Shown: positions 16,736 through 29,915, counted from the first letter of the stretch. The stretch: 64,000 bases of DNA from Sulfolobus tengchongensis (GCF_036967215.1 NZ_CP146016.1:1454501-1518500); one strand, 5' to 3'. The notes: generated from the letters alone by a model not told the origin. Numbers and translations are program-made.

Positions 16736-19666
16736 GTGACCGTGAAACTACTAATTGACAATAAAGAGATATTAGCAGATGAGGGAGAGACCATATTATC
16801 AGTGCTAAAAAGAAACGGAATTTATGTTCCTCATATATGCTATAACGAAGGATTAGTCCCAATAGAGAGTTGTGACTCATGTATAGTTGAGGTCAACGGA
16901 AGGCTGGTAAGAGCATGTTCTACAAAGATATCGGATGGAATGAAAATATCAGTAAATAGCCCTCAAGCTACTAAGGCTAGAAAGGAAGCTATTTCAAGGA
17001 TCTTAAGATACCATAAATTGTATTGTAGTATGTGTGAGAATAACAACGGTGATTGTGTACTTCACGAGGCTGTAATAAAGTTGGGAATAAACTCTCAAAG
17101 ATACATCGAGAAGCCCTACCCAGTTGATGATACTGGACCATTTTACGTTTACGATCCATCACAATGTATACTTTGTGGTAGATGTGTAGAGGCATGCCAG
17201 GACTTTGCAGTTAATGAGGTAATATGGATCAATTGGGATCTGAATCCTCCTAGAGTTGTATGGGATAATGGAAACCCAATAGGGAACTCGTCATGTGTAA
17301 ATTGCGGTACTTGTGTAACTGTTTGTCCAGTCAACGCACTGATGGAGAAATCTATGTTAAATGAAGCAGGTTATCTTACATGGATAAATAAGGATTTAAA
17401 GAAAAAGGCAATAGAGGCTATAGGAAAAGCAGAAGATAACTTCAGTCTTTTAATGACATTTAGTGAGTTAGAAGCTAAAGCTAGAGAGTCACAGATAAAG
17501 AGAACTAAAACTGTTTGTATATACTGTGGTGTTGGATGTTCATTTGAAATTTGGACTAAGGGAAGAAAGATACTGAAGGTAGAGCCTAAACCAGAATCCC
17601 CAGCTAATGGTATCTTAACTTGTGTGAAGGGAAAATTCGGATGGGACTTTGTTAATAGTCCAGAAAGGATAACTAAGCCCCTAATAAGAGAAGGAGACAA
17701 ATTTAGAGAAGCTACTTGGGAAGAAGCAATTTCTTATATAGCTAAGAGATTGAGGGAAATAAAAGAGAGATATGGGCCAGATTCTATTGGCTTTATTGCT
17801 TCAGATAAGATGAGCAATGAGGAGGCATATTTATTGCAGAAACTCGCTAGGGCGGTAATAGGTACTAATAATGTAGATAATTCAGCTAGATATTGTCAAG
17901 CTCCAGCTACTGTTGGTCTATGGAGAACTGTAGGTATTGGTGCTGATTCTGGTACAATTAAAGATATTGAAAATGCGGATCTTATCATTATCGTAGGACA
18001 TAATACCACTGAAAGTCATCCGGTTATAGGAAGTAAGGTAAAGAGGGCAAAGAAGATTAAAGGAGCTAAGATTGCGGTAATGGATGTAAGGAGGCATGAG
18101 ATAGCTGAGAAAGCCGATCTGTTTATTAAACCTAAGCCTGGAACTGACGCTGCAGTTCTAGCTGGGGTTGCAAAATATCTTATTGACCAAGGATGGATAG
18201 ATAAAGAGTTTATTGAGAAGAGAGTTAATGGTTTTGATGAGTTTAAGGAGTCCATAAAAGGATTTACGTTAGATTATGTCGAAAGTATAAGTGGAGTTCC
18301 AAGAGAACAGATAATCAAACTAGCTGAAATGATACATAACGCAAAGAGTGTTGCAGTACTATGGGGAATGGGTGTAACTCAACATTTAGGTGGTGCTGAT
18401 ACGTCAACGATAATTTCTGATTTATTGTTAATTACTGGTAATTATGGAAAACCGGGAAGTGGAGCATTCCCCATGAGAGGTCATAACAATGTTCAAGGAG
18501 TTAGTGATTTTGGTTGTTTGCCAAATTACTTACCGGGATATCAAAAATTAGACGATGAAAACGTCATTAGGAAGTTTGAGGATGCATGGGGAGTGAAGCT
18601 GAACAAAAAAGCTGGATTACAGATACCACAAATGATAGAAGGAGTGTTAGAAGGAAAGGTGCATGCGTTGTATATCGTAGGTGAGGATACGGTAATGGTG
18701 GATTGTGGAACCCCATTGACTAAACAATCATTGGAGAAAGTTGATTTCTTGATAGTTCAAGACATGTTTATGACTGAAACAGCTAAATTAGCTGATGTTA
18801 TACTGCCAGCTTCAGCTAGTTTAGAAAAGGATGGTACATTTGTCAATACTGAAAGAAGAATACAAAGATTCTATAAAGCTATGGAACCTTTAGGAGATTC
18901 TAAACCAGATTGGGAAATAATACAGATGATAGCTAACGCATTAGGTGCAAATTGGAATTATAGACATCCCTCAGAAATAATGGATGAGATAGCTAAACTC
19001 TGTCCAATATTTTCTGGAGTAAGTTATTCAAGGCTAGAGGGATTTAACAGTCTATTATGGCCAGTTAATGAGGATGGAACTGATACTCCACTGCTTTATA
19101 CAAACGCCTTTGCTACTCCCGATGGTAAAGCTATATTATACCCATTAAGTTGGAAACCACCAGAACTTAAGGATGAAGTTCACAAAGTCGTGGTTAATAC
19201 TGGGAGAGTATTAGAACATTTTCACGTAGGTAATATGACTAGAAGAGTTGAGGGTCTAAGGAAAAAAGTTCCTGAAACCTTTGTCGAGGTCTCTAAAGAA
19301 TTAGCCTCTAAGTATTCCATTAAGAATGGAGACTTAGTATTGGTTAAGTCTAAGTTTGGTGGCGAAATAAAGGCTAGAGCTATAGTTAGTGATAGAGTTG
19401 AAGGTGATGAAATTTTCATACCGTTATATGCTTCAGATCCTTCAAAAGGCGTCAATAATTTGACTGGAATGATAATTGATAAAGCAAGTGGTACTCCAGG
19501 ATATAAGGATACGCCAGTGGTGATTGAGAAGATTGAAGAAGGTAAAGGTAAAAGTCCATTACCTTTAGATAATTGGAGATATCATATAAAGGAAAGGAAG
19601 AGTCAGATAGGTATTGAGGTGGAGAAGAAATGGAGGAGAGAGGAGTTCAAACCATTGACAAGTTAG
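16736..19666 (+). CDS. fdhA: Formate dehydrogenase catalytic subunit (Mo/W-bis-MGD, NuoG-like N-terminus)
   Basis: 976 residues oxidising formate to CO2. In order: a 2Fe-2S ferredoxin domain (C35, C46, C49, C61); a His-Cys 4Fe-4S site (H93, C97, C100, C107); two 4Fe-4S clusters (CILCGRCVEAC, C144-C154; CVNCGTCVTVC, C187-C197); the molybdopterin-domain cluster (C261, C264, C268, C296); and the active-site Cys387 in NSARYCQAP, Cys rather than selenocysteine. The C-terminal domain binds the pterin dinucleotide. No signal peptide, so cytoplasmic. GTG start at 16736; its end overlaps the DUF1641 gene. No diaphorase, cytochrome or membrane subunit is nearby, so the electron partner is unknown (ferredoxin or NAD(P) via another protein). 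Confidence 0.9.
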   Translation: MTVKLLIDNKEILADEGETILSVLKRNGIYVPHICYNEGLVPIESCDSCIVEVNGRLVRACSTKISDGMKISVNSPQATKARKEAISRILRYHKLYCSMCENNNGDCVLHEAVIKLGINSQRYIEKPYPVDDTGPFYVYDPSQCILCGRCVEACQDFAVNEVIWINWDLNPPRVVWDNGNPIGNSSCVNCGTCVTVCPVNALMEKSMLNEAGYLTWINKDLKKKAIEAIGKAEDNFSLLMTFSELEAKARESQIKRTKTVCIYCGVGCSFEIWTKGRKILKVEPKPESPANGILTCVKGKFGWDFVNSPERITKPLIREGDKFREATWEEAISYIAKRLREIKERYGPDSIGFIASDKMSNEEAYLLQKLARAVIGTNNVDNSARYCQAPATVGLWRTVGIGADSGTIKDIENADLIIIVGHNTTESHPVIGSKVKRAKKIKGAKIAVMDVRRHEIAEKADLFIKPKPGTDAAVLAGVAKYLIDQGWIDKEFIEKRVNGFDEFKESIKGFTLDYVESISGVPREQIIKLAEMIHNAKSVAVLWGMGVTQHLGGADTSTIISDLLLITGNYGKPGSGAFPMRGHNNVQGVSDFGCLPNYLPGYQKLDDENVIRKFEDAWGVKLNKKAGLQIPQMIEGVLEGKVHALYIVGEDTVMVDCGTPLTKQSLEKVDFLIVQDMFMTETAKLADVILPASASLEKDGTFVNTERRIQRFYKAMEPLGDSKPDWEIIQMIANALGANWNYRHPSEIMDEIAKLCPIFSGVSYSRLEGFNSLLWPVNEDGTDTPLLYTNAFATPDGKAILYPLSWKPPELKDEVHKVVVNTGRVLEHFHVGNMTRRVEGLRKKVPETFVEVSKELASKYSIKNGDLVLVKSKFGGEIKARAIVSDRVEGDEIFIPLYASDPSKGVNNLTGMIIDKASGTPGYKDTPVVIEKIEEGKGKSPLPLDNWRYHIKERKSQIGIEVEKKWRREEFKPLTS

Positions 19667-19986
19667 TAGAAGAGTTAATTGAAAGTAAAGAAGCAATAGA
19701 GTCCTTCCTTAAGCTAATTAATAGTTTACAAAAAACTGGGATCCTGCCGTTGTTAGTTGGTATTCTAAATAGCTTTGACGAAAATTTAGCATTCCTAGCT
19801 GAGCAAAACTCAATGCTAATAAGGAATGTTAATGTGATTTATGCAGTATTAAGCGGAAAAGAGGAAACTAAGGAAATTAGTCTAAGTGAGTTATTGCGAG
19901 AACTCAATGATCCAGATGTTAAAAGAGGGTTATATCTATTATTAAAGATACTTAAGGCGATAGGTAGTGCAAGTAAAGAGGGTTAA
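19630..19986 (+). CDS. DUF1641 protein, formate-dehydrogenase associated
   Basis: 118 residues, largely helical. It matches the DUF1641 pattern of a leading amphipathic helix region (LVEELIESKEAIESFLKLI), a middle hydrophobic part and the closing DPDVKRGLYLLLKILKAIG. DUF1641 proteins occur almost always next to formate dehydrogenase genes and are presumed subunits or assembly factors. The start overlaps fdhA by 37 nt and the end overlaps fdhD by 20 nt, so translation is tightly coupled. Confidence 0.8.
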   Translation: MEERGVQTIDKLVEELIESKEAIESFLKLINSLQKTGILPLLVGILNSFDENLAFLAEQNSMLIRNVNVIYAVLSGKEETKEISLSELLRELNDPDVKRGLYLLLKILKAIGSASKEG

Positions 19987-20734
19987 TTTAGTAAGGGTTA
20001 AGGGAAACGAGGAATATAGCGATAATGATTTCGTGGCAGTAGAGGAGCCGTTGAATATAAGGACATGTTTTAGAGAGTGTGAGGACTTTGCAATCATTAT
20101 GCGAACTCCAGGTAATGATATAGAGCTTTCTTTAGGTTTTTTGTATTCTGAAAACGTAATAAGTTCTACACAAGATATTAAAAATATTAGGCAAGTTGAA
20201 GATAATATTGTGGAAGTTTGGCTAAATAAGCCTCTTGGTGTGAGAAAAAGGGATTTAATTGTAAATTCAAGTTGTGGAGTTTGTGGAAGAGCGTTTCTAT
20301 ATACATTAAATATCCTAAAATCAAATTTAAAAGTTAAAAAGGAAATAATTTATTCTCTGCCAGAAAAGTTAAAAGAGGGACAAAATGCATTTAATGTCAC
20401 TGGAGGGCTTCATGCTACTGCACTATTTGACGCTAATGGTGAGCTATTGTATTTATACGAGGATGTTGGAAGACATAATGCTGTTGATAAAGTTGTTGGA
20501 AAGCTTATGATGGAGAACAAATTACCGGCTAGCTCTTACATTATGCAGGTTAGTGGTAGATTAGGTTATGAGATAGTTAGTAAAGGGGTAAAGGCTGGAA
20601 TACCGGTAATATGTGGAATTTCAGCCCCTACTAGTTTAGCTGTAGAAATTGCTGAAGAAGCCGGTGTGGCCCTTATAGGGTTTTTGAGAGGTAAAAGTTT
20701 TAATGTTTATACACATAAGGAAAGAATATTATAA
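19967..20734 (+). CDS. fdhD: FdhD sulfurtransferase for formate dehydrogenase maturation
   Basis: 255 residues. FdhD moves sulfur from a cysteine desulfurase to the molybdenum cofactor before it enters formate dehydrogenase. The CxxC sulfur-carrying pair is C103/C106 in NSSCGVCGRAF; downstream motifs GGLHATALFD and EDVGRHNAVDKVVG are standard for the family. GTG start at 19967 within the DUF1641 gene. It completes a three-gene fdhA-DUF1641-fdhD operon. Confidence 0.93.
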   Translation: MQVKRVNLVRVKGNEEYSDNDFVAVEEPLNIRTCFRECEDFAIIMRTPGNDIELSLGFLYSENVISSTQDIKNIRQVEDNIVEVWLNKPLGVRKRDLIVNSSCGVCGRAFLYTLNILKSNLKVKKEIIYSLPEKLKEGQNAFNVTGGLHATALFDANGELLYLYEDVGRHNAVDKVVGKLMMENKLPASSYIMQVSGRLGYEIVSKGVKAGIPVICGISAPTSLAVEIAEEAGVALIGFLRGKSFNVYTHKERIL

Positions 20735-20805
20735 AAATGTAATGACCTAAGTTTTAATGATCTTAAAGAGGTAATATTTTAAACTAATTAAAATAAGATA
20801 AGACT

Positions 20806-21744
20806 ATGAAATATACATATTCATTAGATGAAGTAGGTTTGCCAATGGTTTCCGTTGTGGGTAGGAAAAGTGCCTATTTAGGAGAATTGTATAAGATGGG
20901 CTTTAACGTACCTAAAGGATTTATAATATCTTCTAGAGGGGTCAACGATGCGATAAAAGATCTTCAAGAGGAAATTCATAACATATTATCTTCTGTCAAC
21001 TTAAACGATACAACAGATCTGGAAAAGAAGAGCGATATGATAAAAAGTATGATAATAAAATCTAACTTGCCAGAAGAGATGGAAAAAGAAGTTCAAGAAA
21101 GATTCATTGAACTAGGTTCAAATTACGTTGCTGTAAGAGCTACAGCTACATCACCTTTAAGCGGGGCTAGTTTTGCTGGAGAGTATGAAACTGATCTATT
21201 TGTAACTAAAGAAAATCTCATTTCAAGTATTAAGAGAGTAATTGCATCATATTTTAATCCTAGGGCAATAGCTTATAGAATATTGACCCATAATGAAGCA
21301 GGAATGGCGATTTTAATTCAAACTATGATAAATCCTACCAGTGCAGGAACAGCTTTTTCCATACATCCATTAACAGAAGAACCAGATTACGTATTTATCG
21401 AATCTTCATTTGGGCTTGGAGAAAGTGTAACTAAAGGCATGGTTACCCCTGACCAATATATAATAAGTAAGTCAACAAGATCTGTAGTAAGCAAAAGAAT
21501 ATCAGAAAAAAGTATTAAGTTAATTTATGACTTTGATGAACGTAAAATAAAAAGTATTGAACTAGATAAGAACGAAGCGTCTGCTGAGAGTTTAAGTTAC
21601 CAAGATGCCATAAGAATCGCTAACATGACGATTGCAATAGAGAATGTATTCAAAAGAAGTATAAACATAGAATGGGCTATCGAAGATAAAAAAGTATATT
21701 TACTGGAAGTTAGGGGAGTTAGGCGATTATATCCGGAATTCTAG
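20806..21744 (+). CDS. Stand-alone PEP synthase/PPDK N-terminal ATP-binding domain protein
   Basis: 312 residues covering only the ATP-grasp-type nucleotide-binding domain of PEP synthase or pyruvate phosphate dikinase. It starts with YSLDEVGLPMVSVVGRKSAYLGELYKMGFNVPKGFII (in short: GRKSAYLGEL, VPKGFII), has YVAVRATATSPLSGASFAGEYET and ends with WAIEDKKVYLLEVRG. The phosphohistidine and PEP-binding domains are missing, so it cannot be a whole PEP synthase. It may partner a separate protein or act as another phosphotransferase. The stop overlaps the convergent fixX stop by 4 nt (CTAG). Confidence 0.75.
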   Translation: MKYTYSLDEVGLPMVSVVGRKSAYLGELYKMGFNVPKGFIISSRGVNDAIKDLQEEIHNILSSVNLNDTTDLEKKSDMIKSMIIKSNLPEEMEKEVQERFIELGSNYVAVRATATSPLSGASFAGEYETDLFVTKENLISSIKRVIASYFNPRAIAYRILTHNEAGMAILIQTMINPTSAGTAFSIHPLTEEPDYVFIESSFGLGESVTKGMVTPDQYIISKSTRSVVSKRISEKSIKLIYDFDERKIKSIELDKNEASAESLSYQDAIRIANMTIAIENVFKRSINIEWAIEDKKVYLLEVRGVRRLYPEF

Positions 21745-22028
21745 CCATATCTTAGTGCTATACCTAATCCATATCTGGGATATTTCCACATAATATTTGC
21801 ATAAGGACATGCGACTCTACAAGCTCCACATTCTACACAATTTTCATAAGACACTATAATCTTCTGATTTATCCATGAATATACATTAGCAGGACAAACC
21901 GTAATGCAAGGTTGAGGAACTCCGTTAACTTCTGCGCATTTCAGACATTTGTTAGGATCAATGATTGCTAAATGTGGTTGTTCATCTTTCTTATATCTTA
22001 GAGTGTAAAGTTTTTCCTCAATTCTCAT
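21741..22028 (-). CDS. fixX: Ferredoxin-like FixX
   Basis: 95 residues. Two cysteine groups: CLKC...CITVCP (about 28-45) and CVECGACRVACP (about 64-75). The second is a full CxxCxxCxxxCP 4Fe-4S motif. FixX is the iron-sulfur partner of FixC in ETF:quinone oxidoreductase. ATG overlaps the fixC stop by 4 nt, so it is the last gene of etfBA-fixC-fixX. Confidence 0.88.
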   Translation of the reverse strand: MRIEEKLYTLRYKKDEQPHLAIIDPNKCLKCAEVNGVPQPCITVCPANVYSWINQKIIVSYENCVECGACRVACPYANIMWKYPRYGLGIALRYG

Positions 22029-23212
22029 GATTTTAACACCCCCATACCTAATATTAAATGCTTTAGTAATTTGGAGGTATCTAATTTAACCTTAGAAAAG
22101 TCACTGTAAACCCAACCATGCAAGAGATCATTGATAGTCTTGACATAATATTTGAAGTTTTCTTCTTCTACAAGTTCCTTAACTAATGGTCTAGCATTTA
22201 CAACCCTCTTGATTTCCCTATTCTTCATTAATTCAGTTTCATATCTGCTACATTCATAAGTTTCTAAGGCAGCTTTTCCAGCTAAAGTACCAGAAGCTAC
22301 TGCAGGACCTATTCCATTAAAAGTAAGCGGATCCACTAAACCTAAACTGTCTCCAGCTAAATAAACCTTTCCGGAACAGCCTTTCCACGATGGGAAACCA
22401 TATTCTGGTATGATCTTAGCTGAATATTCCCTTAAGGAAGATCCCTTAATTAGCTCGTTTAAACCCAATCTTTCCTTGACTTCATCTAGCACAGTGTATG
22501 GAGTTACTTTTCTCTTTATTAGTATTTTCATTGGAACTCCAACACCTATTGCTATAGCATCCTTATATACGTATAGGAAACCAGCGTAGGGTACAGGATC
22601 AGTTCCTAAAATCCTCCAACTCGCTCCTTCATCATCAGCCTTAAATCCGAATCTCTTGTTTACTTCATCTTTATTTAGACTATATACCTCCTTTACCGCT
22701 TGCACTGTCTGTTCTGGGGTTAAATCAGGTCTTATGTTAGCTTTGATTGAGACCAAAGCGTTTACACCTTCAGCTAATACTATTCTGTCAGCTCCAATTT
22801 CACCTCTATCAGTGATCACTTTATACCCATCAGATTCCCTCTCAATTCCCAATACTGTAGTCTTCGTTATTAAAAGCGCACCAGCCTTCTCTGCTTGTTG
22901 AGCCATCCACTTATCTAACTTTAACCTTCCTGCAGTAGCTAAATTTGACTCTACATTTACATTTATTCTAACTCTGTTAGAATCACTTAATAAGATTAGA
23001 TCGACATTTTTAACTTTCCTCTCTATTGGTATTGATGATATATCATAAATCGAGGAGAAATCTTCCAGTCTTATCATCGCTCCAGAAACATTCTTAGATC
23101 CTGGTTCTGGCCCTCTCTCAAGTAAAAGAACTTTAGCTCCTCCTCTAGCTGCAGTCAGAGCAGCAGAAGAACCTGCGGGTCCAGCTCCTACTACAACTAC
23201 GTCAAATTTCAA
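22025..23212 (-). CDS. fixC: FixC, FAD-containing ETF:quinone oxidoreductase subunit
   Basis: 395 residues with the N-terminal FAD dinucleotide fold VVGAGPAGSSAALTAARGG (6-24), the second FAD site VYLAGDSLGLVDPLTFNGIG (about 287-306, GD motif) and the geranylgeranyl-reductase/FixC superfamily layout. It takes electrons from reduced ETF and, with FixX, gives them to membrane quinone. A paralogue with its own FixX lies at 43-44.5 kb. The gap to etfBA is 3 nt. Confidence 0.88.
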   Translation of the reverse strand: MKFDVVVVGAGPAGSSAALTAARGGAKVLLLERGPEPGSKNVSGAMIRLEDFSSIYDISSIPIERKVKNVDLILLSDSNRVRINVNVESNLATAGRLKLDKWMAQQAEKAGALLITKTTVLGIERESDGYKVITDRGEIGADRIVLAEGVNALVSIKANIRPDLTPEQTVQAVKEVYSLNKDEVNKRFGFKADDEGASWRILGTDPVPYAGFLYVYKDAIAIGVGVPMKILIKRKVTPYTVLDEVKERLGLNELIKGSSLREYSAKIIPEYGFPSWKGCSGKVYLAGDSLGLVDPLTFNGIGPAVASGTLAGKAALETYECSRYETELMKNREIKRVVNARPLVKELVEEENFKYYVKTINDLLHGWVYSDFSKVKLDTSKLLKHLILGMGVLKS

Positions 23213-23215
23213 CTC

Positions 23216-25048
23216 TTAGCTCACCTCTTTATTTTTAAGTAATTGGATCATTTTTGGCACAATCTCAAATATATCTCCAACTACTCCGAAATCACAATTC
23301 TCAAATATTGGCGCACTCGGATCTAAGTTTATTGCACCTATTTTTCTAGAAGACAATATACCCACTAAATGTTGAACAGCACCGGAAATTCCTAATGCGA
23401 TGTAAACTTTAGGTCTTATCGTAGTTCCAGTCTGACCAACTTGTCTATCTTTAGGATACCAGCCCATATCTGCTAATGGTTTTGACACTCCAACTACGCC
23501 TCCTAACAATGAGGCAAGCTCTTCAGCCATTTTTATGTTTTCTGGACTTCTTATACCTCTGCCTACTCCGATTACTATATCAGCTTCAGCTAGAATGTTC
23601 CTCTTTTCTATAATTCTATAATCTAATACTTTCAATCTAGTGAATAGATCATCTATCTCTTCCCTTACTAGTTCTCCTTTTCTTCCTGGAACTTTCGGTA
23701 ATGGCATAAACACACCAGCCCTTACTGTAACCATTACTGGTCTGTGTCTTGGGCATACTATTGTGGACATTTCCTTACCTCCAAAATCTGGCCTAGTTGA
23801 TAGCAGAACTCCTTTATCGTCAACATCGAAATTAGTACAGTCAGCTATTAAACCAGTGTTAACTTCAATAGCAGTAGTTGAGGCTAGCTCTCTAGCGTTT
23901 CTAGTTCCTGGGAAGAATACTGCTTCTGGCTTATACTTCTTTATTAGGGTAGATAGTGCTCTCGTATATACTTCATTATCGTATTTATCAAACCCTTTAG
24001 TCTCAGCGAAATAAACCTTATCTGCACCATATTCAAAAACCTCATCTATTAAGGACTTTGTAGCCTCTCCACCCACTATAGCTGCTGATAAGCTAGTATC
24101 CATTAAATCAGCTATCCTTCTAGCCTCTCCCATTATTTCAAATGATGCTCTATTCGGCTTTTCTCCAATGTGATCTATATATACCCAAATTTCTCCATTT
24201 ACTTTCACTTTAGGCTTGGGCTTTACATACTCCTTTAAAGTACTCTCCTCCTCTTTTAACGCTTCGAAAATCTTATCCAAAAACCATTTTGCTGCTTTTT
24301 CTACATCTTTTTTACCATCTATTACTTCAGCTTTTCTAGTCTTAGGTGGTGGTTGAACCTTTATAACCTTAGTGGGAGAACCGGCTAAACCAATTTTGTC
24401 CGGTTCAGCCTTAATATCATCCTTATTCCAGACAGTAATTTTTGCAGTTTTAGCTTTAATCAAGCTCATTATATCTGGTTGTCTAGGTTTGTTTGCGGTT
24501 TCAAGGATAGTTATTGCAGCAGGAATTGGAGCCTCTATAACTTCTTCATCAAATTCAGTAGTTCTTGTAACTACTATTTTCTGTTTATCTAAACTCTTTA
24601 TTTCACTAACATATCCAATTACTGGAATTCCAAGCCACTTTCCAGTCTGAGGTCCAACTTGTTCAGTTTCACCATCTACTGCCCTCCTTCCAAAAATTAT
24701 GAGATCAGCCCCACCTAATTTTTGAATTGCCTTAGATATTGTATATGAAGTTGCCCATGTATCCGCTCCTGCCATAGCTCTATCGCTTATAAGGTAAGCT
24801 TCATCGATTCCCATAGCAAGAGCTTCCCTTAATGCAGCTTCAGCTTGAGAAGGACCCATTGTTAACACTATAGTCTTTGCCCCATATCTTTCCTTTAATC
24901 TAACAGCCTCCTCTATAGCGTGCAAATCGGGGGGATTAATAACAGCGGGAACTCCTTCCCTTACTAAATTATTCGTTACAGGGTCAATTCGTAGGTCGTC
25001 AGCATCTGGAACTTGCTTTATTGAGACAACAATTTTGAGTTCCGGCAA
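23216..25048 (-). CDS. etfBA: Fused electron transfer flavoprotein beta-alpha (EtfBA)
   Basis: 610 residues. The N-terminal part (about 1-250) is ETF beta (VSIKQVPDADDLRIDP; VDGETEQVGPQTGKWLG; TRTTEFDEEVIEAPIPAAIT). After a Lys-rich linker (about 225-285), the rest is ETF alpha (WVYIDHIG start; FAD site VGVGRGIRSPENI, GQTGTTIRPKVYIALGISGAVQH). Fusion of the two chains is a known Sulfolobales arrangement. It accepts electrons from acyl-CoA dehydrogenases and passes them to FixC/FixX. First gene of the operon. Confidence 0.92.
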   Translation of the reverse strand: MPELKIVVSIKQVPDADDLRIDPVTNNLVREGVPAVINPPDLHAIEEAVRLKERYGAKTIVLTMGPSQAEAALREALAMGIDEAYLISDRAMAGADTWATSYTISKAIQKLGGADLIIFGRRAVDGETEQVGPQTGKWLGIPVIGYVSEIKSLDKQKIVVTRTTEFDEEVIEAPIPAAITILETANKPRQPDIMSLIKAKTAKITVWNKDDIKAEPDKIGLAGSPTKVIKVQPPPKTRKAEVIDGKKDVEKAAKWFLDKIFEALKEEESTLKEYVKPKPKVKVNGEIWVYIDHIGEKPNRASFEIMGEARRIADLMDTSLSAAIVGGEATKSLIDEVFEYGADKVYFAETKGFDKYDNEVYTRALSTLIKKYKPEAVFFPGTRNARELASTTAIEVNTGLIADCTNFDVDDKGVLLSTRPDFGGKEMSTIVCPRHRPVMVTVRAGVFMPLPKVPGRKGELVREEIDDLFTRLKVLDYRIIEKRNILAEADIVIGVGRGIRSPENIKMAEELASLLGGVVGVSKPLADMGWYPKDRQVGQTGTTIRPKVYIALGISGAVQHLVGILSSRKIGAINLDPSAPIFENCDFGVVGDIFEIVPKMIQLLKNKEVS

Positions 25049-25764
25049 CTCTATCTCACATATGAATGTTATTGATAGTTTTTAAGATTTCATAAATAGA
25101 TATTACAACATGATGCTAGCCAAAAACTCGTATAAACCGCTTATGGAGAGTATAAAGGTTTCGCTTTAATTTATCTCAGTACTATTTTTTGTAAATTATT
25201 TAGACTAACTTATACCAACTGAGATTGTCAATTGTGGGTAATTTTACGTGAGGGAATCTTAAGAATATAACGTGAAAGTTATTGAGAATAAATGTCAATT
25301 CCTCATCTTCAATTTTGAACAAAGACTTTCATCTAATGCTTTGTGGGATTTTTCAAAATTTACGTTACTTTTTGTATTCTCCTCATGGTAAAAATAACGT
25401 TCAAAACCAGATACTTTACAAACACCCCACAAAGTATTCATCTAACGCGTAATTTCCAGTTATTTTACTACTTATTTATAAAAAGATTTCATATAACTTA
25501 CTAATTAGATATCAAAGCTCGTTATGTAACTACTAATATATAAATTATTGATATTATATAGCCTATGATGTAAAAATACACATTGAGATTTAAGAAATGG
25601 AGAAATTATAGAATTTATCTACATGCTGATATAATGTCAGCTCTCTTCAATTTCTTCATAACCAAAAAATAGAGTTAGTAAAGACTAACTACTAAGAGAC
25701 CTTAGTTACTAAAGAAATTAAAGAAAGAAAAAGAAATTATTGTTAAAATATAGATTATTTAATC
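25049..25764. other. Intergenic with one MITE copy
   Basis: About 715 bases between the two minus-strand operons. It holds the 100-bp inverted-repeat element at 25337-25436 with its target duplications; otherwise AT-rich with no ORF recognised. Confidence 0.5.
25337..25436 (+). mobile_element. MITE copy A, 100 bp with 9-bp target duplication
   Basis: Left end TGCTTTGTGGG and right end CCCCACAAAGTA are inverted repeats (reverse of right: TACTTTGTGGGG). The element is flanked by identical 9-bp direct repeats TTCATCTAA at 25328-25336 and 25437-25445. The body has the family landmarks TTTTTCAAAA, ATTCTCCTCAT and ACCAGATA. No coding capacity. MITEs are known in S. solfataricus; the mobilising transposase is not in this window. 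Confidence 0.85.
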
Positions 25765-28567
<2,803 letters not shown>

Positions 28568-29064
28568 GAGGTATCAGTATATAATTATAGATATTATGGT
28601 AAATAAGAGTATCCCTACTAAAAATATGAACATACTTCCTAATGTTTAAAAACAATGGTAAGGAGAGATATTATGTTATGTAAATCTAATAAAAACTTAA
28701 AAGACTGTATTCACTTGGAATCGCTATATAATTTAAACTTTTGATAGAGGAGTTATAATCTCTTAAGAAAAGATTAAATCGGAGATGAGAAACATAAACT
28801 CTTTTAACACGAAGATGATAGCCTTGAAGAAATTATTTAGAACTTGGATAATAATTGTATTAAATACATTTTTTAGTAATAGTTTCTATATTATCTTTTT
28901 TCTCCGCTAAAGTTTGGTAAACTATAAGTGAGAAAGGATAATGGCGATTGCTACTAATGTTTTTGACAAACCAACTAATTCACACCATAAACTCGTAGAA
29001 GAAGTCATGTAAGCTTCTAAACATACTGTATACATTTTTAAGTTTCATTGTGTTAATATTTAAT
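28568..29064. other. Intergenic, promoter region only
   Basis: About 500 bases between divergent genes. TATA-like stretches lie near both ends (for example TTTTTAAG at about 29034-29042, 25-30 bp before the ATG at 29065). No ORF or repeat recognised. Confidence 0.4.
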
Positions 29065-29325
29065 ATGAGTAAAAGAGAAGTATTGGTAAGATTTGAAGAC
29101 GATAATTCAGCTTATCTAATAAGTGATGACGGATTAATAAGAAAAGGTGTAAACGCAAGTACAATTGACGTACTTATCGTTAAACAAATTAATGGAAATA
29201 AAGTAGATCAAGCTATTAAAATTGGGTACAAGTTATTTGAGTGCAATAGTGAGAATAAAGAGGAGTGTTTAGTGAAGTTGCTAAATTCTCTTTTTCCTTA
29301 TTGTAAGACCTGCAAATTTGCGTGA
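29065..29325 (+). CDS. Hypothetical 86-aa protein with C-terminal CxxC
   Basis: Starts MSKREVLVRFEDDNSAYLIS from the ATG at 29065, 25-30 bp after a TATA-like box; a GTG at 29050 is less likely. It reads as a small alpha/beta protein with acidic middle and four cysteines (C63, C72, then C80 and C83 in YCKTCKFA). The last two could bind a metal or form a disulfide. Family not recognised. Confidence 0.55.
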   Translation: MSKREVLVRFEDDNSAYLISDDGLIRKGVNASTIDVLIVKQINGNKVDQAIKIGYKLFECNSENKEECLVKLLNSLFPYCKTCKFA

Positions 29326-29360
29326 TAAAAACTATTCATTTAAACTAGGTTTGTTAATAA

Positions 29361-29915
<555 letters not shown>

